Of a stretch of 61,740 nt of DNA, positions 30,965 through 40,455 are shown piece by piece. This DNA comes from Clostridia bacterium (GTDB taxonomy: Bacteria; Bacillota; Clostridia; Oscillospirales; Ruminococcaceae): NCBI GenBank assembly GCA_009929695.1, contig RZZW01000014.1, positions 1 through 61,740 of the forward strand. Direction: 5' to 3'. Positions within the stretch are counted from its first letter, which is position 1; every line of letters starts with the position of its first letter. A program made the position numbers and the translations under genes. A model generated the notes under the pieces. The model had not been told where the DNA came from. It searched no databases and was given only the letters and a program-made list of their open reading frames with translations.

Positions 30965-31597
30965 TTACATATTATATGCCGGGTGTTCTTTTTTTGTTAA
31001 AATGCAGTAAAGTGCACCGTGTTTGACGGTGATTTCACCTGTTTCCGCCTTAAATTCATTGCTTATGCCTATTGGAAACGACGCTTTTATCGTCGCTTTT
31101 TTGAGCGGATATTTAAAGCCGTCAAGCGTTATGCCCAAAGCTTTTTTGCCAACCGGAAACAGCGAGACATATGTATCGGGCTGTGAATTTAAAACATGCT
31201 TGCCTTTTTTAAGCACTGTGATTTGCGTTGTTTCATCAGCCGCCATCGCTTTTACGCCGTGGTTTTCAAGGTATAAAAGCACGGCAAAATTCGCAAGTGT
31301 GTGGTCTATTCTGCCGCCGAGCGCGCCTAGCAAAATCACCTCGTCTGCGCCGAGCTTCACCGCGCGGCGGGCGGCGTACATTGTGTCAGTGTCGTCCTTT
31401 TCGCGCGGGAGCAGCTCGACGTTTGCAAACTGCGGCATCTCAGCACTGTCGTAATCGCCTACGCAGAGCGTCGGCTCAACGCCAAGCCTTCGCGCGTGCA
31501 TCCAGCCCATGTCGGCGGCTATGATTATTTCAGCGCCGTCGCAATAGCTGCGCATTAAAGCGTTTGTGGGCATTGATGCAAATATTACACATTTCAT
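30965..31597 (-). CDS. thiN: Thiamine pyrophosphokinase
   Basis: 210 residues. Catalytic-domain motifs IIAADMGWMHARRLG, CVGDYDS, PREKDDTDTMYAARRAV and GALGGRIDHTLANF are those of eukaryote-type TPK, followed by a beta-rich C-terminal thiamine-binding domain (LDGFKYPLKKATIK). It makes thiamine diphosphate from thiamine and ATP. ATG 31597 is chosen over an upstream start because AGAGGTGA, which also contains the rsgA stop, lies just before it. Position after rsgA is conserved in Firmicutes. Confidence 0.96.
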   Translation of the reverse strand: MKCVIFASMPTNALMRSYCDGAEIIIAADMGWMHARRLGVEPTLCVGDYDSAEMPQFANVELLPREKDDTDTMYAARRAVKLGADEVILLGALGGRIDHTLANFAVLLYLENHGVKAMAADETTQITVLKKGKHVLNSQPDTYVSLFPVGKKALGITLDGFKYPLKKATIKASFPIGISNEFKAETGEITVKHGALYCILTKKEHPAYNM

Positions 31598-31602
31598 TTT
31601 AA

Positions 31603-32484
31603 TCACCTCTGCCAATCAGGCACTTTTTCGGCTTCTTCATACAGCGTTGTATAGCTTGCGTAGCGGGTTTTGTCTATCTCGCCCGCGTCTAGTGCCGCGC
31701 GGACGGCGCAGCCTTTTTCCGAAATATGCGAGCAGCCTGTGAATTTACATTTGCCGAAATACGCGGCAATATCAGGGAAATCATACTGCAAATTTTCCTT
31801 TGGAATAAAGCACGCCCTGTCCATGTCAAGGCTCGCAAAGCCCGGGGTGTCAGCGACAAGGCCGCCGTGCGCTTCAAAAAGCTCAACCTCGCGTGTGGTG
31901 TGTCTGCCACGGCCGAGCTTTTGGCTTATCTCGCCTGTTTCAAACGTCAAATCGGGCAAAACAGCGCTCAAAAGTGTCGATTTGCCAACGCCCGAATTTC
32001 CGCAGAAAACGCTGATTTTATCCTTCATCATCGCCGTGACATCTTCAACTCCGCATCCGCTCTGGGCGTTTACTTCAATCACCTTTATTGTGCTTTTTGT
32101 ATAGCAGTCCGCTATATTTTTGGCGGGTGACAGGTCTGATTTTGTGATTAGAATTATCGGCGTTGCGCCCTTGTCGACGGCTATCGCGGTGAGCTTGTCT
32201 ATAACAAGCGTGCTCGGCACGGGCTGAACTGTGCTGACGACTATAAAAAAGTTGTCGACATTTGCAATTGGCGGGCGTACGAACACGTTTTTTCTTTGCA
32301 ATATTTCGGCGATTGTGTTAGCCCCCGCCTCGCGTTCAAGGCGCACAAAATCACCCGCAACAGGAGTGATTTTTCTCTTGCGGAATATTCCCTTTGGTTT
32401 ACATTCTAAAACGCCATCGGCGGTTTTCACATAATAAAAACCGCCGATGCCCTTGATGATATAATTTTCAAACATATTTTTCAT
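31603..32484 (-). CDS. rsgA: Ribosome small subunit-dependent GTPase A
   Basis: 293 residues. Circularly permuted GTPase: OB-fold start (GIGGFYYVKTADG), G4 ITKSDL, G1 CGNSGVGKSTLL, GRGRHTTREVELF, G3 DTPGF, then a zinc finger with Cys and His ligands in CKFTGCSHISEKGC. It matures the 30S subunit. The ATG at 32484 overlaps the stop of the PASTA gene (TGATG), so translation is coupled. Belongs to the prpC-prkC-rsgA-thiN order known from Firmicutes. Confidence 0.97.
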   Translation of the reverse strand: MKNMFENYIIKGIGGFYYVKTADGVLECKPKGIFRKRKITPVAGDFVRLEREAGANTIAEILQRKNVFVRPPIANVDNFFIVVSTVQPVPSTLVIDKLTAIAVDKGATPIILITKSDLSPAKNIADCYTKSTIKVIEVNAQSGCGVEDVTAMMKDKISVFCGNSGVGKSTLLSAVLPDLTFETGEISQKLGRGRHTTREVELFEAHGGLVADTPGFASLDMDRACFIPKENLQYDFPDIAAYFGKCKFTGCSHISEKGCAVRAALDAGEIDKTRYASYTTLYEEAEKVPDWQR

Positions 32485-34316
32485 CAACCTGTTGCGGGGC
32501 GGACGTTGTCGTATTGAACGTCGCCGCATATTGTGCAGGTGTGTTGTGTAAAGCCGATGGATGTCGCATTTGGGGCAACCACCGTTGTGACATAATTATG
32601 TGTGTGACCGTCAGCGGCTATTCCCGCGCCATCCGGCCCTGCTGAAATAGACACCGAGACAGACGAGCCTATTGTCACACCTGATGTGCCCGCCTTAGGG
32701 CTTTGGCTGACAACTGTGCCCGCGGCGGCAGTGCTTGCCACCTGTGTAATAGTGCCCATTGAGAGTTTGCTCGCGGCGAGCTGTGATGACGCCTCTTTTT
32801 TTGTAAGGCCGATTATGTTGGGCACGATAGCCGAGGTGTCGCGATATTCGCCCGCTACGTAGATGGTGATGGTATCGCCCGCGTCAACGGTTGTTCCTGC
32901 GACAGGGTCGGTGCTCAAAACAGTGCCGGACTTCACAGTGTCGCTGACCTCTGTTTTGACAAGCGCCGACAAATCGGACTCTTTGAGCATCGCGACAGCG
33001 TCGTCCTTCATAAGCCCGACGATGCTCGGAACGCTTATTGTATGAGCACCCGCGCTCACGCGAATGACTATATGGGCGTTTTCCTTGACCTTTTTAGGCG
33101 GCTTTGGAGTCTGTGAGATAACTACGCCCTTTTCCTCCTCGGAGCTGTAAACCTCGACAAATTCAAGGTCGAATTTAGAATATGCTGCGTCTGCTTCTAT
33201 CTCCGCCTGTGTTTTGGATATAAAGTTTGGCAAGCTTACTTCGTCGACATTTTTTATGAGCAAGCTGCCTGACATTGAGAATAAAAGGAATATAAAAAGC
33301 ATTGAGCCAAGCGCGACAACGGCGGTAAAGCCCGCAAATATCGGCAGCTTATAGTGGCGTTTTTCCCTTATTACTTCCTCTTCCTCCGGCTCTGCGTCAA
33401 GTGCCGTATCCTCTGTTATCGGGGCGATATTGCTCTCGACTTCGGCGTTTTGGGTAGCCTCTGATTTATCGTCTGCATTTTCCGGCTCAGGCTCAGTTTG
33501 CGGCGCCGCCGTCTCCTTTGCCTCGTCGTCAAACTGCACTGTCTCTATAAATTTTTCTTCGGTTGCAGACAAAACCTCTTCTTCAACAGGCTTTTCCGCG
33601 CTCTCTGGCGCTGTTTCCTTTGGCTGCGCAGCTTCGGCTTCGCGCGCTTTTTGCGCTGCCTTTTTGCGTCTGTTGCGGCGCGCCTTCGACTTTGAAATGC
33701 GCTGAGAATTAGCTTCTGTTAAAGGCTCAGTGGCCGCTTCCGCCGATGCTTCGGCTTCGGTAGCTTCCGGCTCTGCGTCGGCTTTTGCCATAGCTTCAAC
33801 AGCAGGCTCTTCCGGCTGTGCGTCAACTTTTGCCATAGCTTCAACAACAGGCTCTTCCGGCTGTGCGTCAACTTTTGCCACAGCTTCGACAGCAGGATCT
33901 TCCTGCTCTTTAGCTTCATCCTGCTTTGGTTCTTCCTTAATAGGGGTTGTTTTTTCCTTAGTCGAGCGTTTTCTTGGGGTTTTTTCGGCGGGTTTTTCCG
34001 TCTCAGGTGTATTTTCCTGCTTCGTTTCATCCGCCGTCTCGGCATCGGGGAGCATGACAAGCGAGGCGTCCGTTGCACCTATGTCTATAACTTGTGCGGC
34101 CTCATTTTCTTTTTCTTGTGCTGCTGCCTCTGCATTCGGTACATTTTCCGAAGCGGGCTGCTGTGCGCTGTCGGCTGCGCCTTCGACTGCCGTGGCTGTA
34201 GCTGTGACAGCCTCCGTAGCAGTGCCGACCTCCGACGTTGTCGCGGTCATCTCTGCGGTTTTTTGCGCAGTGGTAACATCGGCGACAGCGGCGGGTTGTT
34301 TCTTTTTTCTTGCCAC
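32484..34316 (-). CDS. PASTA-domain membrane protein with long acidic cytoplasmic region
   Basis: 610 residues. Residues 1-~310 are cytoplasmic, rich in Ala, Glu, Pro and Thr, with three tandem 15-residue repeats (VEAMAKVDAQPEEPA type, DNA ~33770-33905) and one basic patch (SKSKARRNRRKKAAQKARE). One membrane helix follows (IFAGFTAVVALGSMLFIFLL), then three PASTA domains and a tail HTHNYV...HTCTICGD. There is no kinase domain. It resembles the outer half of the neighbouring kinase and may be a paralogue that lost or never had the kinase, acting as a muropeptide-sensing partner or substrate. GTG start at 34316 behind AAGGAG. Confidence 0.85.
   Translation of the reverse strand: MARKKKQPAAVADVTTAQKTAEMTATTSEVGTATEAVTATATAVEGAADSAQQPASENVPNAEAAAQEKENEAAQVIDIGATDASLVMLPDAETADETKQENTPETEKPAEKTPRKRSTKEKTTPIKEEPKQDEAKEQEDPAVEAVAKVDAQPEEPVVEAMAKVDAQPEEPAVEAMAKADAEPEATEAEASAEAATEPLTEANSQRISKSKARRNRRKKAAQKAREAEAAQPKETAPESAEKPVEEEVLSATEEKFIETVQFDDEAKETAAPQTEPEPENADDKSEATQNAEVESNIAPITEDTALDAEPEEEEVIREKRHYKLPIFAGFTAVVALGSMLFIFLLFSMSGSLLIKNVDEVSLPNFISKTQAEIEADAAYSKFDLEFVEVYSSEEEKGVVISQTPKPPKKVKENAHIVIRVSAGAHTISVPSIVGLMKDDAVAMLKESDLSALVKTEVSDTVKSGTVLSTDPVAGTTVDAGDTITIYVAGEYRDTSAIVPNIIGLTKKEASSQLAASKLSMGTITQVASTAAAGTVVSQSPKAGTSGVTIGSSVSVSISAGPDGAGIAADGHTHNYVTTVVAPNATSIGFTQHTCTICGDVQYDNVRPATG
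33770..33905. repeat. 45-bp in-frame tandem repeat, three copies
   Basis: Codes for VEAVAKVDAQPEEPV, VEAMAKVDAQPEEPA and VEAMAKADAEPEATE. The first two DNA units are nearly identical, so slippage or recombination is recent. Limits are approximate. Confidence 0.8.
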
Positions 34317-34402
34317 TTTTTTCTCCTTACCGTTATTTAATTTTATTTGTCAATATATTCTAATCATATGAAGAACAGGGCTGTAATATACAGATAAATG
34401 AA

Positions 34403-36451
34403 TTATTGAGCAGGCGGGGCCTGAATGAGGCTTGGATCTATGCCGGAAACTCCGCAACAACGCCAAATAAAATATCCTGTTGCCGGGTCAATGTCTCTTT
34501 GTCCCTCGTGATTGTTCGGGTCGAGATATTCGCGTTCCTCTGATGCGTCGCCGGCTGTGCATCTGTACCAACGCTTGCCCGGCGTTATGCATGTCGCCTG
34601 TGTGATTACATCAGATTCAACAAAGTTGTGCGTGTGTCCAAGCGAAACCTTTACGTCGACAGATGTCCCCTTTGGCACTTCCTTGCCCGCGACAGGTGTC
34701 GTTTCAATTATCGTCCCTGCGGCGGCTTCGTTGTCCACCTCTGTGGCAGTGCCGAGGCTTAGATTTTTCGCCACGAGCACTTTTTTCGCGTCCTCAAGCG
34801 TCATACCGGCGCAATCGGGCACCATAGTTGTGACGTCCTTTTCGGCCTTGACGACGTATACATACACCGTTGTGCCGCTCGATATCTGCGAGCCGGCTAT
34901 TGCGTTGCCGTTCATGTCGGAAATGCTCTCGACCTTGCCGATATTTGCCTCGTCAGTCTCGGCGGCGGGCTTCACAAGCGGAGACAGCCCCACTTCCTTT
35001 AAAGACGCAATGGCGTCAGCCTCTGCCCAGCCGATGACGTTCGGCACTGTGACCACTTCAACGCCAAGTGAGACTTTAACCGTGATGGTTGAGTGCTCCT
35101 TGACAGTTTTCGGCGCTTTTGGTGTTTGCGAGAATATAATGCCCGACTCGTAGTCCGAATTATATTCCTCGACTATATTAAGCGTAAAGCTGCCCATTAT
35201 GGTGCTGTCCGCCTTGACCTCGGATATATTTCTATTCACAAGGTTTGGCAAATCTACGTCTATATTTTTACTAAAAATAGAGTTTGGCGCCATTTTGAAT
35301 ATCAGCAAAACTGTGATGACCGCGCCTATGAGCACCGCTGCCGTTATGCCTGCAAGCACCGGAAGTGCGATTTTTTTATGCGGCTTACTCGCTGTATTGC
35401 GCGACCTTTTTTGCTGCGTGCGCACCTGTGCACCGCCTTTCATGCCCGCTTCAAGGCGTGTTGTCGGCGTTTCTGCGGCGTTTGTTCTCGCTGCGCTTTG
35501 CTGACCGAACATCGTCTGCGGCTTTTTTGCAGCCGGTTTTTGCTGCTGACGGCCTACTACCTTATTTATATAGCGGGTTGGTGAATTATCTGTTAAATAC
35601 TTGTATTCAAATTTAATGCTCGGGTTGCGCTTGAACGCCTCGAGGTCAGCGAGCATGTCCGCGGCTGACTGATAGCGCTCGTGCGGGTCCTTTGCCATCG
35701 CCTTTTCTGTGATGGCTTCAAGGCCCTCCGGCACGCTCGCGTTTATTTTGCGAAGCGGCACGGCTGTGTCGGAAATCTGCTTTATCGCCACGCTGACAGG
35801 GCTGTCAGATTCAAACGGCAGCTTTCCGCACAGCATCTCGTACATCATTACGCCGACGGAATAAATATCCGCCTTTGAGTCCGTCACGTCGCCCTTTGCC
35901 TGCTCGGGGCTTATATAGTGAACAGAGCCGATGGCTTTGTCTGTTATTGTATGGTTTTCGCTGCGTGAAAAACGTGCGATGCCAAAGTCCATGACCTTGA
36001 TGTTGCCGTCTGAAAGCAGCATTATGTTCTGCGGCTTTATGTCGCGATGAACGATGCCCTTTTGGTGTGCGTGCTGCAAGGCTAAAAGCACCTGACTAAT
36101 AAAGTGAATAGTCTCTTTATAAGTTAGCGGCTCCTTGCGGTACTCCATATAGTCCTTGAGGGTTATGCCGTCGATGTATTCCATGACGATAAATTGCAGC
36201 TTTGCGCTGACGCTAACGTCGAACACCTTTACAATATTAGGGTGATTTAAAACAGCAATAACCTTGGACTCGTTTTTGAAACGGCGTACAAGGTCCTCAT
36301 TGCCCATACATTCTTCTTTAAGAATTTTGACGGCAACTATTCTGTTTTCTTTTAAATCTATCGCCTTATAGACGTTGGCCATGCCGCCGTTGCCTATAAG
36401 AGATTTGATAAGGTAACGCCCGTCAAGACGCTTATCAACGAATTTATCCAC
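34403..36451 (-). CDS. prkC: PASTA-domain eukaryotic-type Ser/Thr protein kinase
   Basis: 682 residues. Kinase domain ~1-270: GNGGMANVYKA (P-loop), VAVKIL (Lys), HRDIKPQN (catalytic Asp), DFGIAR, SPEQAKG. A membrane helix (VLAGITAAVLIGAVITVLLI) precedes three extracellular PASTA domains, and a C-terminal extension has HTHNFVES, ATCITPGKRWYRC and WRCCGVSG, a His/Cys-rich module absent from classical PrkC. PrkC senses muropeptides and controls germination, growth and wall synthesis. GTG start at 36451; GGAGGAT lies inside the end of prpC, which it overlaps by 8 bases. Confidence 0.96.
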   Translation of the reverse strand: MDKFVDKRLDGRYLIKSLIGNGGMANVYKAIDLKENRIVAVKILKEECMGNEDLVRRFKNESKVIAVLNHPNIVKVFDVSVSAKLQFIVMEYIDGITLKDYMEYRKEPLTYKETIHFISQVLLALQHAHQKGIVHRDIKPQNIMLLSDGNIKVMDFGIARFSRSENHTITDKAIGSVHYISPEQAKGDVTDSKADIYSVGVMMYEMLCGKLPFESDSPVSVAIKQISDTAVPLRKINASVPEGLEAITEKAMAKDPHERYQSAADMLADLEAFKRNPSIKFEYKYLTDNSPTRYINKVVGRQQQKPAAKKPQTMFGQQSAARTNAAETPTTRLEAGMKGGAQVRTQQKRSRNTASKPHKKIALPVLAGITAAVLIGAVITVLLIFKMAPNSIFSKNIDVDLPNLVNRNISEVKADSTIMGSFTLNIVEEYNSDYESGIIFSQTPKAPKTVKEHSTITVKVSLGVEVVTVPNVIGWAEADAIASLKEVGLSPLVKPAAETDEANIGKVESISDMNGNAIAGSQISSGTTVYVYVVKAEKDVTTMVPDCAGMTLEDAKKVLVAKNLSLGTATEVDNEAAAGTIIETTPVAGKEVPKGTSVDVKVSLGHTHNFVESDVITQATCITPGKRWYRCTAGDASEEREYLDPNNHEGQRDIDPATGYFIWRCCGVSGIDPSLIQAPPAQ

Positions 36452-37196
36452 GAGTATCCTCCAAAGGTTCTGCTTCTACAAGAAGCACTGTAACGTTATC
36501 AAGACCTCCGCCGTCAAGCGCCTGCTGAACAAGGACGTCTGCGGTGTCGTAAAACTGTGTATTTTCAAGCGTATAGGCTATTTCATCGTCGGTGACATAA
36601 TTTGTGAGCCCGTCTGTGCACAGCAAAATTATATCGTGCGCCGCGAGATATGCCTCGCCGTAATCCACCTCGACAGAGGGCGAGACTCCGAGTGCGCGCG
36701 TGATGAGGTTTTTGTTGGGGTGCGTCGTCGCTTCCTCCTCGGTGATGCGTCCCTCCTCAATAAGCTGCTGCACCATTGAATGATCGCGCGTGAGCTGTAA
36801 AAGAGTGCCGTCGCGGTAGAGATACGCGCGTGAATCGCCAACGTGAGCGTATTGAATGAGGTTGTCGCGCATCACTGCACACACAAGCGTTGTGCCCATG
36901 CCGCGCTCTGTGACGGACTGCATTGATTTTTGATGTATGCGCTCGTTTGAGCTTTTTATCGACGAAAAAATGAAGTCCTTCATGTCCTCTGGGTTTTTTA
37001 TTGTATCTATGTTGGCGGCAAACAGTTCTTCCATTGTTGCAGAGGCTATGCCGGAGGCTAGCTTTCCGCCCTGTGCGCCGCCCATGCCGTCGCATACAAG
37101 CGCCCAGACTGTCTCGTCGGGCTGTCTGCCTGCGCGGTAGTTGTCTTGGTTTTCATTGCGCTGATTTCCTATGTCAGTTTTTGCCACTATTTTCAA
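36444..37196 (-). CDS. prpC: PP2C-type Ser/Thr phosphatase
   Basis: 250 residues. Metal-binding motifs RNENQDNY, VCDGMGGAQGG, HVGDSRAYL and LCTDGLTNYV are all present. It reverses phosphorylation by the neighbouring PrkC. Start is a TTG at 37196, 8 bases after GGAGG; the next candidate GTG at 37187 is too far from that site. The start lies inside the end of rlmN (23-base overlap), and the end overlaps prkC. Confidence 0.96.
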   Translation of the reverse strand: MKIVAKTDIGNQRNENQDNYRAGRQPDETVWALVCDGMGGAQGGKLASGIASATMEELFAANIDTIKNPEDMKDFIFSSIKSSNERIHQKSMQSVTERGMGTTLVCAVMRDNLIQYAHVGDSRAYLYRDGTLLQLTRDHSMVQQLIEEGRITEEEATTHPNKNLITRALGVSPSVEVDYGEAYLAAHDIILLCTDGLTNYVTDDEIAYTLENTQFYDTADVLVQQALDGGGLDNVTVLLVEAEPLEDTRG

Positions 37197-38232
37197 GCTG
37201 CTTTCCTCCTTCCATTTCTTCTCTGCGTAGCTGTCCGCACGCGGCGCTTATGTCCGTGCCGAGGCGTCTTCGCACAGTCGCGTTTACATGCAAGGCTTCA
37301 AGTGTCTGCTTAAAGCGCTGCACATTTTGAGCGTCTGTCGCCGAATACGGCGAGCCGTCGACGGGGTTTATGGGTATGAGGTTCACATGAGCGCCCATGC
37401 CCTTTATAAGCGACGCGAGTTTTTTTGCCGTGTCGTCAGAATCGTTCACACCGTTTACCATTGAATATTCAAAGCTTATTCTTCTGCCTGTCGCGTCCTG
37501 ATAATCTCTGCACGCCTTTATAAGCTGCTCGACAGGGTATGCGTCGTTGACAGGCATCATTTTTGAGCGCATTTCGTTTGTCGGCGCATGAAGCGAAATC
37601 GAGAGCGTAAGCCCAAGATGACGCTCGGCGAGCTTGTAAATCATAGGCACAATGCCGCATGTTGAAAGGCTGATATTGCGCATACCGACATTTACGCCGT
37701 GCGGAGACGAGATTATCTCAAGAAAATCCATCACTTTGTCGAAATTGTCAAGCGGCTCGCCTATGCCCATGAGGACGATATGCGACACGCGCTCATTTGT
37801 ATCGCGCATGACGGCGTAAATTTCATTCGCCATCTCGCCCGCCGTGAGGTTTCGCACGCGCCCCGCCTGCGTTGAAGCGCAAAATCGGCAGCCCATGCGG
37901 CAGCCGACCTGCGTCGACACACATACAGTATTGCCGTAATTGTACCGCATAAGTACAGCCTCGATGCAGTTTGTGTCCGGCAGCGCAAAAAGATATTTCA
38001 CAGTTCCGTCAGACGACTCCTGCTTTTTGGCGCATTTGAGCGTTTCAATAGTGTAGTTTTCGTTCAATTGCTGTAAAAACGGCTTTGGGAGATTTTTCAT
38101 CTCGTCAAAGCTCTGCACCTGCTTTTCGTTGAGCCATTTAAAAATCTGACCTGCGCGAAAGGACGGCTGACCAAGCTCTTTGCAAAGAGAGGCAAGCTTT
38201 GGCTCTGTATATGATGATAGACCACTTAACAT
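37174..38232 (-). CDS. rlmN: 23S rRNA (adenine2503-C2)-methyltransferase
   Basis: 352 residues. Radical-SAM motif CRMGCRFCAST, plus QVGC and the catalytic-Cys region near SMVNGVNDSDD and INPVDGSPY. It methylates A2503 of 23S rRNA and A37 of some tRNAs using a 4Fe-4S cluster. ATG 38232 is chosen; an upstream TTG start would overlap more of rsmB. The ribosome binding site is weak, so it may depend on translation of rsmB, whose stop is a few bases away. Confidence 0.97.
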   Translation of the reverse strand: MLSGLSSYTEPKLASLCKELGQPSFRAGQIFKWLNEKQVQSFDEMKNLPKPFLQQLNENYTIETLKCAKKQESSDGTVKYLFALPDTNCIEAVLMRYNYGNTVCVSTQVGCRMGCRFCASTQAGRVRNLTAGEMANEIYAVMRDTNERVSHIVLMGIGEPLDNFDKVMDFLEIISSPHGVNVGMRNISLSTCGIVPMIYKLAERHLGLTLSISLHAPTNEMRSKMMPVNDAYPVEQLIKACRDYQDATGRRISFEYSMVNGVNDSDDTAKKLASLIKGMGAHVNLIPINPVDGSPYSATDAQNVQRFKQTLEALHVNATVRRRLGTDISAACGQLRREEMEGGKQLENSGKN

Positions 38233-38233
38233 T

Positions 38234-39544
38234 TTACCACAATCTTTCAAGATATGCTATAAAAAATCCATCTGTTTTTGTATAAAATGGATTTAAAACA
38301 GTGAATTTTTCGTTAATAACGTCGCCGTTTGGCAAATTAGGGGCTTTCACAGCCTTAAAATCGCTGTGCTTTGACAAAAAATCGAGCACGTTATTCTCGT
38401 TTTCATCGGGGTTTAAGGTGCAGGTTGAGTAGACAAGCCTGCCGCCCTTTTTGACATAGCGCGACGAGGTTTCGAGTATTCTTTTCTGCAAAGCTATTAG
38501 CTGAGGCAGCTCGTCGAGCGTGTTTAGACGTATGTCGGGTTTTTTCGCCATTACGCCAAGCCCAGAGCACGGCACGTCACAGAGCACGCAGTCGGCGTTT
38601 TCAAATTCTCTGTTGTACACAGCCGCGTCGTTTTGCGAAATTTGTCCGCAATGCACACGGCAGCGGTCAAATAAACTTTTGATGAGCGAAAGGCGGTTTT
38701 CGGCGCGGTCGCAACTAAAAAGCTCGCCTTTATTGTCCATATACTGCGCGAGCGTGGCGCTTTTGCCGCCTGGGGCGGCGCATAAATCAAGCACCTTTTC
38801 GCCCGCCTTTGGCGATAGCGCAAGGCACGCGAGCTGTGACGACTCGCCCTGAACGTGAAAGCAGCCGTCCTTGAACGGTTTGAGCGCCGTTATATCCCCT
38901 TTTACGCTCACGTAAAGGCTGTTTTTGACGCTGCCCGCCGTCACCGTTGCGCCCGCGTGTTCAAGCGTCGCCGTCAGCTTTTCGGCTGTTGTGACGAGCG
39001 TATTCACGCGCACGCAAACGCACCGCTTTGTAAACGCGGCCGATAAAATATTTTCATATTCCTGCGGCGCTGTGCTCATGAAAAGCCTTGCGATTGGCTG
39101 TGAAACGCTGTATTTTACCGAGATAAATTCCGTTTTATCCGCAAAATCGCCCTCGCTTATCTCAAAACTGCACGCCTTGCGCAAAACGGCGTTCACCATG
39201 CCGGCGGCGCTTGTTTTGCCCATTTTGCGCGTGAGCTTAACGCTCTCATCGATAGCCGACGGCGCGGGGACGCTGTCGAGATATTTTGCCTGATAAAGCC
39301 CGCTGCGAAGTATCGCGCGGATTTCAGGGTCGAGCTTATTAAGCGGCTTTGTAAGGCATTTTGACAGCATATAGTCGAGCGTTATCTGCCTTTCGACAGT
39401 GCCGTAAAATATGGCGCTGACAAACGCGGCGTCGCGCTGTGTGCCGTCAAATTTTTCTAGTGCAGACTTCAAAACAAGGTTTGAATATCCGTTTTTCTCC
39501 TGCTTCAAAAGCGCGGTAACTGCCGTTCGGCGCGGGTTCATCAT
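38234..39544 (-). CDS. rsmB: 16S rRNA (cytosine967-C5)-methyltransferase
   Basis: 436 residues. N-terminal NusB-like RNA-binding domain (FVSAIFYGTVERQITLDYML, MVNAVLRKAC), then the SAM methyltransferase: VLDLCAAPGGKSATLAQ, DVPCSGLGV (first catalytic Cys) and VYSTCTLNPDENE (second Cys). ATG overlaps the fmt stop (ATGATGA context), part of the def-fmt-rsmB chain. Confidence 0.97.
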   Translation of the reverse strand: MMNPRRTAVTALLKQEKNGYSNLVLKSALEKFDGTQRDAAFVSAIFYGTVERQITLDYMLSKCLTKPLNKLDPEIRAILRSGLYQAKYLDSVPAPSAIDESVKLTRKMGKTSAAGMVNAVLRKACSFEISEGDFADKTEFISVKYSVSQPIARLFMSTAPQEYENILSAAFTKRCVCVRVNTLVTTAEKLTATLEHAGATVTAGSVKNSLYVSVKGDITALKPFKDGCFHVQGESSQLACLALSPKAGEKVLDLCAAPGGKSATLAQYMDNKGELFSCDRAENRLSLIKSLFDRCRVHCGQISQNDAAVYNREFENADCVLCDVPCSGLGVMAKKPDIRLNTLDELPQLIALQKRILETSSRYVKKGGRLVYSTCTLNPDENENNVLDFLSKHSDFKAVKAPNLPNGDVINEKFTVLNPFYTKTDGFFIAYLERLW

Positions 39545-40455
39545 ATGCAGTCACCAGTTTTAAAGCGCCGTCCCGCAGCCCACGAAGCGCCGTCCATAGC
39601 GCTTTTGCCCTCGGGTATTACGCTTTCAAGCACAAGTGCGCCGCTTTCGCAAGCGACTGTGAGCGGCTTTGTGCTAAGTATCTCGCCCGCTTTGCCGTTT
39701 TTATCCGAAAGGAGTGTCTTGGCGGCTTTTATCTTTTTGCCGTCGTGCATAAAAAACGCCATCGGCCACGGGTTCATGCCCCTTATTTTGTCGTGCAAAA
39801 CCTTTGCGTCAGCCGAAAAATCAAACAGCGCTTCTTCCTTTGTAAGTGGTGGTGCGGTTGTCGCACTTGCGTTATCCTGTTTTGTATATGTTGCTGTTCC
39901 GTTTTCTATAAGCGTTATGGCGTTTACAAGCGTCTTTGCGCCTATGTCGGACACCTTTTCAAAAAGCTGACCCGACGTTTCGTTTTCGTCTATCGAAACA
40001 GGCGCAACAGTGATGATATCGCCTGTATCAACGCCCTCGTCAAGGCGCATTATCGTGACGCCTGTCTCGTTTTCGCCGTTTATTACAGCTCTTTGTATCG
40101 GCGCAGAGCCGCGATATTTCGGCAACAGCGACACATGCAGATTTATGCAGCCGTGCGGCGGTATCGCGAGTATTTCGGTAGGCAAAATACGCCCATACGC
40201 CACAACTATAATAAGCTGTGGCGCGAGCGCTTTTATGTTTTCGGCTTCGTCGTTATTGCGAAGCGTTTTCGGCTGAAAAACAGGTATATTATTTTCAAGC
40301 GCAAGCGTTTTAACAGGCGGCGCTGTTAGAATTTGTTTGCGTCCGACAGGCTTATCCTCGCGCGTGTACACGCCGCAGATTTCATGCCCCGCGTCTATAA
40401 TCGCCTTGAGCGACTGCGCGGCTATGTCGGGCGTGCCCATGAAAAGTATTCTCAT
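39541..40455 (-). CDS. fmt: Methionyl-tRNA formyltransferase
   Basis: 304 residues. MRILFMGTPDIAAQSLKAI, VVAYGRILP, INLHVSLLPKYRGSAPIQRA (with the catalytic Asn-His region) and GVTIMRLDEGVDTGDI are family signatures. It formylates initiator Met-tRNA. Its ATG overlaps the def stop (ATGA), so formylation and deformylation enzymes are made together. Confidence 0.98.
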   Translation of the reverse strand: MRILFMGTPDIAAQSLKAIIDAGHEICGVYTREDKPVGRKQILTAPPVKTLALENNIPVFQPKTLRNNDEAENIKALAPQLIIVVAYGRILPTEILAIPPHGCINLHVSLLPKYRGSAPIQRAVINGENETGVTIMRLDEGVDTGDIITVAPVSIDENETSGQLFEKVSDIGAKTLVNAITLIENGTATYTKQDNASATTAPPLTKEEALFDFSADAKVLHDKIRGMNPWPMAFFMHDGKKIKAAKTLLSDKNGKAGEILSTKPLTVACESGALVLESVIPEGKSAMDGASWAAGRRFKTGDCI

